DNA of 9,079 nt, from assembly GCA_946885335.1 (NCBI GenBank), contig CAMPGG010000127.1, positions 1 through 9,079 of the forward strand, given 5' to 3'. Position numbers and translations under genes: made by a program. Positions 1 through 6,617 of the stretch are shown here, piece after piece (position 1 is the first letter of the stretch; each line of letters starts with the position of its first letter). This DNA is from an uncultured Chitinophagaceae bacterium. Lineage in GTDB: Bacteria; Bacteroidota; Bacteroidia; Chitinophagales; Chitinophagaceae. The notes beneath the pieces are model-generated. The model saw only the letters and a program-made list of their open reading frames with translations, was not told the origin of the DNA and did not search any database.

Positions 1-81
1 GAGTTACTTACTTATTCAAAATTTCAAATTGAATGTCTGGCATTTAAAATTTTATTTACCTTGGGTTATTAATGTTTTTTT

Positions 82-381
82 ATGGAGAGCATTTCAATAA
101 ACCAACTGCAGTTTTCTGCCAAAAAATTACACCGGATTCACCGAATAGATAAATCAGTTAAGGACTTTTTTGACAAACATCATGCTGTTAATGAAGTAGC
201 AGCTGTCGATCTGATGCCGTTATTTATTTCTAAAGGGATTTTTATTGATGATATTCCGGCTGGGAAACATATCAGGATATTATTACAGGAAATGCACCGG
301 ACGGAGCAAATGCATTTACTAACCTCTATTCAAATGGTGAAAAAACAAGAAAATGGAAAATGGTACTTTAAAAGAAAGTAG
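82..381 (+). CDS. Small uncharacterised protein, 99 aa
   Basis: I do not recognise the family. The protein is basic and rich in Lys, His and Ile, with no signal peptide or membrane segment, so it is probably cytoplasmic. The first half (residues 10-40) looks helical (AKKLHRIHRIDKSVKDFFDK). The middle holds a PLFISKGIFIDDIPAGKHIR stretch and the end an NGKWYFKR motif that resembles a final beta strand. The ATG at 82 is the natural start; another ATG ten bases upstream is in a different frame. The gene is followed 86 bases later by the AraC regulator on the same strand, so co-transcription is possible but not shown. Even composition and a clean stop argue for a real gene; its function is unknown. 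Confidence 0.7.
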   Translation: MESISINQLQFSAKKLHRIHRIDKSVKDFFDKHHAVNEVAAVDLMPLFISKGIFIDDIPAGKHIRILLQEMHRTEQMHLLTSIQMVKKQENGKWYFKRK

Positions 382-467
382 CTGGTGATCTTTAGGGATT
401 TATATTCCATGTTTGATCCTTGCACAGATTTTGTTTGCAAGGTTGCCATGCATTAAAAATAACTGTT

Positions 468-1286
468 ATGATCTTCTCAAGCATTAAACCCAGTCCCTCA
501 TTGGAAGTTTTTGTTAGAGATTATCTAATTGCTCATTTTATTTTTGACAATCAAAAACCATTACCTGTTAAACCTTACGCTCCAAAACCAGAGCAAGGAA
601 TTACGTTTTTTATTAAAGGTGGTGCAACAATGGTAAGTTCGAAAACAGGTATAAAACAAGCTCCGCCAGTTTCCATATTTGGGCAACAATTATCAAAATG
701 TAATATTCATTTATCAAATGAATTTTTGATGTTAAGGGTACATCTAAAGCCCGGGATTTTATTTCGTTTGTTGAAAATACCTGTATTTGAATTCAGTGAT
801 GACTATTTTAATGCCGAGTGGGTATTAGATCATAATGTATTAGAGGTAAGAGAACAATTAAATGAAGCAGTTAGTTACAATGAAATGATACATGTGGTGG
901 AAAATTACCTGTTGAAGATTATAAAAAAAATAAAGGATGAAGTCCATCCTGTTGATAAAATCGCACATTATATGACAAACGAAAACATGCATTTTTCACT
1001 TGATTGGTTGGCTAACCAGGCATGTTTAAGCCCCCGGCAATTTAATCGAAAATTTACAGAACGTATGGGGGTTGGTCCAAAACACTTTAGCCGTCTGGTT
1101 CGATTCTATAATGCATATCTGTATAAAAAAACACATCCAGGCATTGATTGGTTATCAGTAGCTATCAACTTTGGTTATGCAGATTACCAGCACCTGGTTA
1201 AGGATTTTAAACAATTCGCAGATGCCACACCCAACTTATGGATTCAGGAGGAAGAATCATCGCCTGAAAATCTTTTAAGACTATAA
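468..1286 (+). CDS. AraC-family transcriptional regulator, 272 aa
   Basis: A DNA-binding regulator of the AraC/XylS family. The C-terminal domain shows both helix-turn-helix units: residues about 176-213 (LANQACLSPRQFNRKF, then the linker helix) and about 227-256 (SVAINFGYADYQHLVKDFKQ, followed by ATP in place of the usual TP). The recognition pattern GYxDxxHxxxxFKxF is typical. The N-terminal 160 residues contain strands reminiscent of the sensing domain of Bacteroidota AraC proteins (PxxGITFFIKGG, VHLKPGILFRLLKIP), with no sign of a phosphoreceiver. The frame stays open upstream to a TTG at 420. I chose ATG 468 because MIFSSIKPSPSLEVFVRDYL matches the usual N-terminus of such proteins, whereas the extra 16 residues do not. 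The effector is unknown. The cupin gene 179 bases downstream on the same strand, and the palindrome between them, make it a candidate target. Confidence 0.9.
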   Translation: MIFSSIKPSPSLEVFVRDYLIAHFIFDNQKPLPVKPYAPKPEQGITFFIKGGATMVSSKTGIKQAPPVSIFGQQLSKCNIHLSNEFLMLRVHLKPGILFRLLKIPVFEFSDDYFNAEWVLDHNVLEVREQLNEAVSYNEMIHVVENYLLKIIKKIKDEVHPVDKIAHYMTNENMHFSLDWLANQACLSPRQFNRKFTERMGVGPKHFSRLVRFYNAYLYKKTHPGIDWLSVAINFGYADYQHLVKDFKQFADATPNLWIQEEESSPENLLRL

Positions 1287-1379
1287 TACTAAGATAACTG
1301 GTGTTGCAAATTTTATATTTTTTTTCGTGTCATCATGTTATTAAAAGTAGCAATTGCAACTACAATAATTAAAAGTTGT

Positions 1380-1422
1380 CTTTTTTATACCACCTATGCC
1401 TTAGTATAAAAAAGTAGGTTTG
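1380..1422 (+). promoter_or_regulatory. Perfect 11-bp inverted repeat abutting a TAnnTTTG promoter box
   Basis: CTTTTTTATAC at 1380-1390 and GTATAAAAAAG at 1404-1414 are exact inverted copies around a 13-base loop. The next bases, TAGGTTTG at 1415-1422, fit the Bacteroidota -7 consensus TAnnTTTG. No good -33 TTG sits at the expected distance, because that position falls inside the palindrome loop. The cupin start at 1466 lies 43 bases further on. This is consistent with an activator- or repressor-controlled promoter for the cupin, with the upstream AraC protein as the obvious candidate. An AT-rich terminator for the AraC gene is an alternative reading. Confidence 0.45.
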
Positions 1423-1465
1423 TGTCCGTAATTGTCTGATGCCTCAAAAATTAAAATTATTAATT

Positions 1466-2059
1466 ATGGACAGAAAACAATTTGTACAACTCGCTGGCCT
1501 TGGCACTGCAATAACTTTAACTGCAGGAATCACTGGTTGTGCCAACAAGAAGATATCAGCTTTACCGGCAACGGGTAATAAAACCAGGATGGATAAGCCG
1601 CTATATGTTCCTAATGGTAAAAATCGTTTTAAAGAGCAATTAATGATCTGGGGTATTATCCCTCTTCAAATTAAAGTATCTGGAAATGACACAGATGGAT
1701 CTCTTTTTATTTTCGAACATGCCAATATGAACAAAGGGGGACCGCCTAAACATTTCCATTACGAACAGGACGAATGGTTTTATGTCAAAGAAGGTGAATT
1801 TGCATTTGAGGTGGGAGATGAAAAATTTACAATGGGACCCGGTGATTCTCTTTTTGCTCCTCGCATGATTCCCCATGTCTGGGCTTATACCGGGGAAAAG
1901 CCCGGAACATTGCTATTGGCTGTTCAGCCAGCTGGATCTCTTGAAGCGTTTTTTATGAAGAGTTGCGAAATGACCCGTCTACCTACACCGGAAGAGGCAA
2001 GCCAGCATTTTGCAGCACATGGTATGAAAATAGTTGGTCCTCCGCTGCAGGTTAGTTAA
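1466..2059 (+). CDS. Exported single-domain cupin, probable lipoprotein, 197 aa
   Basis: A single cupin barrel of the quercetinase-like cupin_2 group. Residues 1-25 form a signal sequence ending in ITGC, so Cys25 is a likely lipidation site; the DRKQF start resembles a Tat motif but lacks the second Arg. Cupin motif 1 is at about 91-110 (GGPPKHFHYEQDEWFYVKEG), with metal-ligand candidates His96, His98 and Glu103. Motif 2 is at about 124-137 (GPGDSLFAPRMIPH), with His137 as the fourth ligand; the usual Gly of PxG is Met and the distal Asn is Tyr. A C-terminal tail (GSLEAFFMK, then TPEEASQHFAAHG) is shared with the cupin at 2307-2798. ATG 1466 is preferred over the in-frame ATG 1439, because it places the charged n-region directly before the hydrophobic stretch. 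Catalytic activity and substrate cannot be inferred. Confidence 0.88.
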   Translation: MDRKQFVQLAGLGTAITLTAGITGCANKKISALPATGNKTRMDKPLYVPNGKNRFKEQLMIWGIIPLQIKVSGNDTDGSLFIFEHANMNKGGPPKHFHYEQDEWFYVKEGEFAFEVGDEKFTMGPGDSLFAPRMIPHVWAYTGEKPGTLLLAVQPAGSLEAFFMKSCEMTRLPTPEEASQHFAAHGMKIVGPPLQVS

Positions 2060-2137
2060 TGTCAATTAATCTAAGGTTTATTCTGGTAGGCAGTAATTGC
2101 TTTGTTATAATTCTAAAAATAGTTTTATCTGATGTGA

Positions 2138-2248
2138 CTGAAGTTTTCATCTATAGGTTTGCGTAGCAATATCCTCCAGGAATATGCGATTGCTCCAAAG
2201 GAGATGGAAAGAATTGAGGAAATCCTGAAATCATTTTTTTACAAATAA
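2138..2248 (+). pseudogene. Possible 3' remnant of a lost gene
   Basis: The 247-base gap between the two cupins contains an open stretch of 36 codons that follows a TGA and ends in TAA at 2246-2248. It has no convincing start. Its last part (NILQEYAIAPKEMERIEEIL, then KSFFYK) has the look of a real C-terminal amphipathic helix. It could be the tail of a deleted gene, or chance coding potential. I do not recognise the parent family. The rest of the gap (2060-2137 and 2249-2306) shows nothing I can identify, and no clear terminator between the converging cupin genes. Confidence 0.25.
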
Positions 2249-2306
2249 CAGGTATCAGTAGGCGAAAATGCTTTTATAATCCACTATTACATTTGGCTCC
2301 ACCATA

Positions 2307-2798
2307 TTATTTTTGCTCAGGAACTATGATGTCCATATGATAAGACTGAGCTAATTGCATAAGCATATTAATGTCAACAGGGTCAGCAGGAGGGGGAGTC
2401 TTTTCTATAGCGGGTGTACCAATGGAATAAAAAAAATCTTCTAAACCTGCAGGCGTAATGATGACCATTAATTTTCCAGGTTTTGTATCAATATTTTTAA
2501 ATGTGTGTAAGGTGCCCTTAGGTATATAAACAAACGCTCCGGTTTCTAAAGTCTCTTCTTTATCCCCGTTTAAAAATGTAAACCTGCCTTCAAGTACATA
2601 AAATGCTTCATCTTCCCGATGATGGATATGGGGCGGAGGCCCGCTTTGAGGTTGTATAATCTGGTGGATTATAGTAAGAGCTCCATTTGTTTGTTTCCCA
2701 GTTACTTTAAAATTATATAAATCACCCAGTACCCAGAATGATTCATCAGCAGGTTGATTTAAATGACTGTCCATATGATAGTTTTTGTCTTTACCCAT
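2307..2798 (-). CDS. Single-domain cupin protein, 163 aa, cytoplasmic
   Basis: A complete cupin_2 domain with a textbook metal site. Motif 1 at residues about 53-71 (GPPPHIHHREDEAFYVLEG) gives His57, His59 and Glu64; motif 2 at about 87-102 (GAFVYIPKGTLHTFKN) gives His98 with the canonical PxGxxHxxxN arrangement. There is no signal peptide, so unlike its paralogue at 1466-2059 it is predicted to be cytoplasmic. The two share the order VxGxxxxGxL, GPPxHxHxxxDExFYVxEG, PAGxLExFF and a Pro-rich C-terminal region, so they are clearly related. The start could be residue 1 (2798) or Met9 (2774); DESFWVLGDLYNFKVTG, where similarity begins, lies after both. It is transcribed towards the first cupin and divergently from the TonB-dependent receptor. 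Substrate and reaction are unknown. Confidence 0.88.
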   Translation of the reverse strand: MGKDKNYHMDSHLNQPADESFWVLGDLYNFKVTGKQTNGALTIIHQIIQPQSGPPPHIHHREDEAFYVLEGRFTFLNGDKEETLETGAFVYIPKGTLHTFKNIDTKPGKLMVIITPAGLEDFFYSIGTPAIEKTPPPADPVDINMLMQLAQSYHMDIIVPEQK

Positions 2799-3019
2799 TT
2801 AGGGTGCATTGTTCGGGAAGATAAATAAAAAAGTAGACTCGTCTATAACCGTATTTGTAAAGATCTGCACCCGGTTCCTGGTGATGTTCATAAAAGTAAT
2901 TGACAGGATTCCTTCATTTTAAAATTCCCTTTTTCGTAAAATTATTTTTCTTATTGCTACAGAAAGCATGCAGGTACAAACTCATCTTCGCCAATCATTG
3001 AACGTACAACCATTAAAAC
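2799..3019. other. Divergent intergenic region with a solo core-like repeat
   Basis: This 221-base spacer separates the divergent cupin and receptor genes and should hold both promoters, but I find no TAnnTTTG box. A 7-bp inverted pair, GGGTGCA (2802-2808) and TGCACCC (2866-2872), encloses a short palindrome, TAGAC-TC-GTCTA (2834-2845). At 2843-2861 CTATAAC is followed after one base by GTATTTGTAAA. The same two words occur in the same order, three bases apart, on the - strand of the palindromic site at 7350-7487. No matching right arm is visible here, so at best this is a solo or decayed copy. Confidence 0.35.
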
Positions 3020-5374
3020 ATGAACAGACTGCTCTTAACCTGTAGCTTTTTAATTTTATTTGTTTCTTTTTCCATTGCTCAACATGGACTTTCTCTTACC
3101 GGTACAGTAACTACCAGTGATCAGCAACCGGCATCTATGGCCACGGTACGTTTAAAAGAAATAAAAAAAATCGAGCTCACCAACCAGGAAGGAGCTTTCA
3201 AATTTGATAATATTCAACCAGGAAGTTATACCCTTCAAATTTCCTTTGTAGGACATGAGACGATTGAGCAAACTATTGCAGTTACTGATGGTAACACAGC
3301 CTTTTCAATTCAGCTGCCGGCTTCAAAAAACCAATTATCGGAAGTGATCATTTCTGCCGGTCGAAACCTGGAGACCATAGATGAAGTGCCTTCTTCAGTT
3401 ACTATTCTGGGCAGGAAAACGATTGAGCAAAATCTGAATATCACTACCAATCTGGGTGATATTTTAGAAAACCGCGTATCGGGTCTGGCTCCTTCCACTG
3501 GATTAAGCAGCAATTTTGGACAAACGCTTCGCGGTCGTAGCCTGCTGGTCATGATTGATGGTGTTCCTCAATCTACTCCGCTTCGTAATGGAGCCATGGA
3601 CCTTCGGGCATTGGATCCGGCTGTAATTGAAAGAGTGGAAGTTGTAAAAGGTGCAACCGCTATCTATGGCAATGGTGCAGCCGGTGGTTTAATCAATTAT
3701 TTTACACGTAGCCCCAAAACAGCCAGGCTTCTTAACAGTCAAACCTCAGTCGGCATTACCGGTTCACTGGTAAAAAAATCAAACAGCATGGGCGGCCGTT
3801 TCAGTCAAATGTTTTATGGTGCAAAAGGTAAGTTTAATTATGTCCTGAGTGGAGTATATGAACAGACTGGAGAACAAAAAGATGCTGATGGCGATGTGCA
3901 GCCTCCTGTATATGGTTTGGGTGAAACCGATTCTTATAATGCTTTTGCCAAATTGGGTTATAACTTTAATCCCGATCATAAAGTACAACTTTCATATAAC
4001 TTCTTTAGTAGTCGCCAAACCACGAATTATCTAACGGTAAATGGAGATTACCGGAATGGAATAAAAACATCAGCTGTTCTTGGAGAGAGTAAAGGTGTTC
4101 CGCAAGGTGTTAGAGGAAATCATAATCTGGGTATGCAATTCTCCGGACAAACCGGTATTGCCGGCACCCGCTACGATGCGGATTTTTATTACCAGAGTGT
4201 AGATAATATTTTTTTCTTTTCAGAAGTATTTGTTGATGGAGGCATATCCCGCATATTATCTAAAAAGAACGGAGCACGACTGGTATTAAACACACCCCTT
4301 GTTTTAAATAATGTAGATGCAAACTTTACTTATGGATTGGATGTACAAAGGGATATCACTTCTCAGCCACTTGTAGATGGACGCCTCTGGGTACCGGAAA
4401 TGGATATGCTTAACCTGGCACCATTTATTCAAACCAAGTTTACCATTTTTGACAAAGTGATTTTAAAAGGAGGTGTACGATATGAAAAAGTAGCAATTGG
4501 TGTGGATGATTATGCTACACTTCCTACCAAAAATACAACCACAGGAGCTGTTACGCCTTCAATGGATGTCAGGGGCGGAGAATTAAAATACAATACACTG
4601 GTTTCTAATATCGGCCTTCGATATAATATTTCAGATTATTTTTCGCCATACCTGAGTTTTTCACAAGGTTTCAGTGTTTCTGATTTGGGGTTAGTATTGC
4701 GCTCTGCAAGGGTGGATGATATAGCGAAGATCAATACAGAAGCGGTAATTGTAAATAACTACGAAGCAGGTTTTGTTAGCAGGATCAAAAAGTTTCGGTT
4801 CGAAGCGACCGGCTATATCAGTAAATCAAACCTGGGTGCCAACAGTGTCTTCCAAAACGGGGTATTTGTGGTGGTTAGGACGCCTGAACGCATTTATGGT
4901 TTTGAATTGGCTGCTGATATGCAGGTGACTGAAAACCTGCAAACAGGACTTTCTTACAGCTTTGTTGAAGGTAAACTTGATACGGATAACGATGGGCAGT
5001 TCGATGGTAAAACGGATGATTATTTGCCTGGGCAACGCATTTCAGCACCAAAACTGGCCGGTCATATTGATTATGCAGTATTGCCGGGAAAATTAAATTT
5101 CTTGCTACAGTATACGGGTATCCTGAACCGGGATCGTTTTGAAAGAAACAGCAGCGGTTCATATGATCCATATAAAGCCCCGGTTAAAGCATATAATTTA
5201 TTCAGTTCTTCAATTAATTATAACCTTAATGAAACAACATCATTAAACCTGGGTATTGAAAATATGTTGAATGAAGATTACTTCACGGCCCGATCTCAAT
5301 ATGGTGCCTTTAATGATAGTTATACCAAAGGTAAGGGCGCCTCTTTCCGTTTTACTTTACAGGTTAAATTATAA
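3020..5374 (+). CDS. TonB-dependent outer-membrane receptor, siderophore-receptor type, 784 aa
   Basis: An outer-membrane transporter that uses TonB-ExbBD energy to import a bound ligand. Residues 1-20 are a Sec signal peptide (hydrophobic core LLLTCSFLILFVSFSIA). Residues about 25-100 form a carboxypeptidase-regulatory-like beta domain (GTVTTSDQQPASMATVRLKE, EGAFKFDNIQPGSYTLQISFVGHE in two parts), usual in Bacteroidota receptors. The plug spans about 115-233, with the classic closing signature IERVEVVKGATAIYGNGAAG at 203-222 and RGRSLLVMIDGVP at 171-183. The rest is the 22-strand barrel, ending in SFRFTLQVKL; the last residue is Leu rather than the usual Phe. Length and the single-gene setting, with no SusD partner downstream, favour a siderophore or metal-chelate receptor over a SusC-type glycan importer. 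The ligand is not readable from sequence. Its upstream neighbours are cupins on both strands, with no obvious iron-box visible. Confidence 0.92.
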   Translation: MNRLLLTCSFLILFVSFSIAQHGLSLTGTVTTSDQQPASMATVRLKEIKKIELTNQEGAFKFDNIQPGSYTLQISFVGHETIEQTIAVTDGNTAFSIQLPASKNQLSEVIISAGRNLETIDEVPSSVTILGRKTIEQNLNITTNLGDILENRVSGLAPSTGLSSNFGQTLRGRSLLVMIDGVPQSTPLRNGAMDLRALDPAVIERVEVVKGATAIYGNGAAGGLINYFTRSPKTARLLNSQTSVGITGSLVKKSNSMGGRFSQMFYGAKGKFNYVLSGVYEQTGEQKDADGDVQPPVYGLGETDSYNAFAKLGYNFNPDHKVQLSYNFFSSRQTTNYLTVNGDYRNGIKTSAVLGESKGVPQGVRGNHNLGMQFSGQTGIAGTRYDADFYYQSVDNIFFFSEVFVDGGISRILSKKNGARLVLNTPLVLNNVDANFTYGLDVQRDITSQPLVDGRLWVPEMDMLNLAPFIQTKFTIFDKVILKGGVRYEKVAIGVDDYATLPTKNTTTGAVTPSMDVRGGELKYNTLVSNIGLRYNISDYFSPYLSFSQGFSVSDLGLVLRSARVDDIAKINTEAVIVNNYEAGFVSRIKKFRFEATGYISKSNLGANSVFQNGVFVVVRTPERIYGFELAADMQVTENLQTGLSYSFVEGKLDTDNDGQFDGKTDDYLPGQRISAPKLAGHIDYAVLPGKLNFLLQYTGILNRDRFERNSSGSYDPYKAPVKAYNLFSSSINYNLNETTSLNLGIENMLNEDYFTARSQYGAFNDSYTKGKGASFRFTLQVKL

Positions 5375-5632
5375 TTGATGTAAAAGCAGGTTATCAAATT
5401 TTTGATTACTAAGAGAAGAGATTTTATTTGGCCAGGATAATGTGAAGAGAAGATGTTTAATCTGTTCTTTATTTCTAATCAACAATTCATTCCCTTTTTA
5501 CTTTTTCAATGGTAAATATGAACCCTTCAACATCCTCCATTTTTTACTTTGCAGATGAAGTTTATGAACAAATAAGCCAGCTAAAGAAATGTCATGCGTA
5601 GCACATCCAGTAAGTATGCTTAATTAATATGT
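5375..5632. other. Convergent intergenic region with one doubtful 30-codon ORF
   Basis: The 258 bases between the end of the receptor gene and the first - strand fragment hold no recognisable gene. A weak AT-only hairpin (ATCAAA-TT-TTTGAT) follows the receptor stop by about 20 bases; it lacks a G+C stem or T tract, so it is not a convincing terminator. On the + strand, 5509-5601 encodes 30 residues beginning MVNMNPSTSSIFYFADEVYE. This has a plausible amino-acid mix but no recognisable relatives, and could be a remnant or chance. Confidence 0.35.
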
Positions 5633-5877
5633 TCAACATCTTTCTGGGAATGAAGTTGAACTGATCGATTGCCAGGTACATCCTTCAAGAGAAGCAGCTA
5701 TATAATCAATTTCGGTTTCAAGGGCATCGACCGAATTTATTTTCTTATCCAATACAGCTTCGAAATAAGAATCTTTTCCATCGTCATAAATATACTCTTC
5801 TTTATACCGGTCGATTTTTTTATACTGGATGACCATTGCGTTTCATCTTCCCATACGATCTTGAAAAATAGTTTCAT
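5633..5877 (-). pseudogene. Broken internal fragment of a paralogue of the adjacent exported protein
   Basis: The longest open frame (5633-5836, 67 codons) aligns without gaps to residues 71-113 of the neighbour at 5889-6377: YKEEYIYDDGKDSYFEAVLD against YIAQFVFETEKQTYFAAVLN, then conserved ALxT and a Cys, about 12 of 43 identical with many conservative changes. Upstream, from an ATG at 5877, a second frame reads MKLFFKIVWEDETQW before the two frames cross near 5836. Joining them would need one extra base, so a single-base deletion is the simplest explanation. Relative to the neighbour the fragment lacks the signal peptide, the first Cys and about the last 45 residues. It starts 11 bases after the neighbour's stop. 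Decay of a tandem duplicate is my reading; a short functional variant is less likely. Confidence 0.55.
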
Positions 5878-5888
5878 GGAATGATGTT

Positions 5889-6377
5889 TTATTCTTTGTT
5901 ATAAGTAACCTCGAACCCAAGCTGGCGTCTTTTTTCATGAGGATAGCTTGCTGACACCTTCAATTCTACTCCTGATTCAAATATATACGTGTAGTGCCAA
6001 AAACTCCTGGTTTCGCTGTATTCCATTTTTATGCCCAGGCATGATTCAAATTCAAGGAGCAGTTTCTCCAACCCGGTCTTCAATGCTTCTGCATCTGTAA
6101 AATCCTGGTTCAGCACAGCAGCGAAATATGTTTGTTTCTCCGTTTCAAAAACGAACTGGGCGATATAACCCTTTACTTCTATCGTTGAAACATAACTCTT
6201 CTCATCAGAGCCATCATCAATCACCATGCCTTTGAGTTTATCGAATTCTTTATTATTAAAAGCTGAAGTTATCTTTTTTACATCGTTGCAGAAGTTATCA
6301 TCATTACCGGCAACGGAAACAAAGGAACTGGTAGAAAAAAAAGTTAAAGCGATGATCAGTCGGGTCAATGTCCTCAT
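5889..6377 (-). CDS. Small exported protein of unknown function, 162 aa
   Basis: I do not recognise a named family. Residues 1-23 form a clear Sec signal peptide (RLIIALTFFSTSSFVSVAG), so the product is probably periplasmic or secreted. The mature part has two cysteines, Cys30 and Cys113, which could form a disulphide. An alpha/beta pattern follows: a helix at about 30-45 (CNDVKKITSAFNNKEF), strands around 48-90, a helix at about 93-113 (FTDAEALKTGLEKLLLEFESC), then strands to the end (WHYTYIFESGVELKVSASY). The ATG at 6375-6377 directly precedes the signal peptide. A decayed paralogue follows at 5633-5877. The 240 bases upstream contain nested inverted repeats and the first attC-like palindrome, so this gene may be the last member of the cassette-like array or the host-side neighbour of it. 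Confidence 0.8.
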   Translation of the reverse strand: MRTLTRLIIALTFFSTSSFVSVAGNDDNFCNDVKKITSAFNNKEFDKLKGMVIDDGSDEKSYVSTIEVKGYIAQFVFETEKQTYFAAVLNQDFTDAEALKTGLEKLLLEFESCLGIKMEYSETRSFWHYTYIFESGVELKVSASYPHEKRRQLGFEVTYNKE

Positions 6378-6433
6378 AGGATATTCGTTTCAATGAAAAT
6401 AGGAATAAATTAAAAAAACCTTGTTATTTTTTT

Positions 6434-6479
6434 CACCTGTTTTTTAACGCCGCAAGTGTATTATTTATAATAGCAGGTG
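6434..6479. repeat. Nested inverted repeats upstream of the exported-protein gene
   Basis: CACCTG at 6434-6439 pairs with CAGGTG at 6474-6479. Inside lies a second palindrome, TATTAT-TT-ATAATA at 6459-6472. The pair could form a branched hairpin. It lies 57-102 bases before the start of the 5889-6377 gene, so it could be a regulatory site or a remnant of a palindromic element. The rest of the 6378-6572 gap is AT-rich. It includes a TAnnTTTG match on the - strand (6507-6514) without a partner -33 box. Confidence 0.35.
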
Positions 6480-6572
6480 CCAATTGCTGAAACAGTTACG
6501 AACTATCAAACTTAGACTGTTGTAATTCTCTTTTCTGATTCATTTTTTCTGTGTCTTTATCTTAAAAATGCC

Positions 6573-6609
6573 CGTAACGTTGAAGTATTGGCGATGCAAT
6601 GTTATAGCC
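6573..6609 (-). repeat. attC-like site 1, compact
   Basis: Left core CGTAAC (TAAC 6575-6578) and right core GTTATAG (GTTA 6601-6604) face each other. Between them, ATTG and CAAT form an inner stem with a GCGATG loop, and GTTGAAGT is left as an asymmetric spacer. The left arm, TAACGTTGAAG then TATTGGCG, matches site 4 at 8897-8915 at 18 of 19 positions. This is the shortest of the four sites, shorter than classical attC sites. It begins 8 bases after the stop of the gene at 6618-7328, the expected position of a cassette recombination site. Confidence 0.5.
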
Positions 6610-6617
6610 AGTTGCTG

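Noticed and set aside
420..467. Longer AraC reading from TTG 420
   Set aside because: The added residues do not resemble the family N-terminus, and an ATG at 468 fits.
1350..1362. Palindrome around GCAATTGC in the AraC-cupin gap
   Set aside because: It is only 8 perfect bases in AT-rich DNA with no positional meaning; not listed separately from the stronger 11-bp repeat.
1640..1876. 78-codon frame opposite the first cupin
   Set aside because: It is antisense to a recognised domain, with no independent coding signs.
3310..5171. Several open frames of 60-100 codons opposite or overlapping the receptor gene
   Set aside because: They lie wholly within a long, clearly coding gene and show no family features; they are antisense or shifted shadows.
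5394..5411. Rho-independent terminator after the receptor gene
   Set aside because: The ATCAAA/TTTGAT hairpin has no G+C-rich stem and no following T tract.
6507..6514. TAnnTTTG promoter box on the - strand for the 5889-6377 gene
   Set aside because: There is no -33 TTG at the right distance and it would give a leader of over 100 bases; one 6-of-8-base motif is expected by chance.
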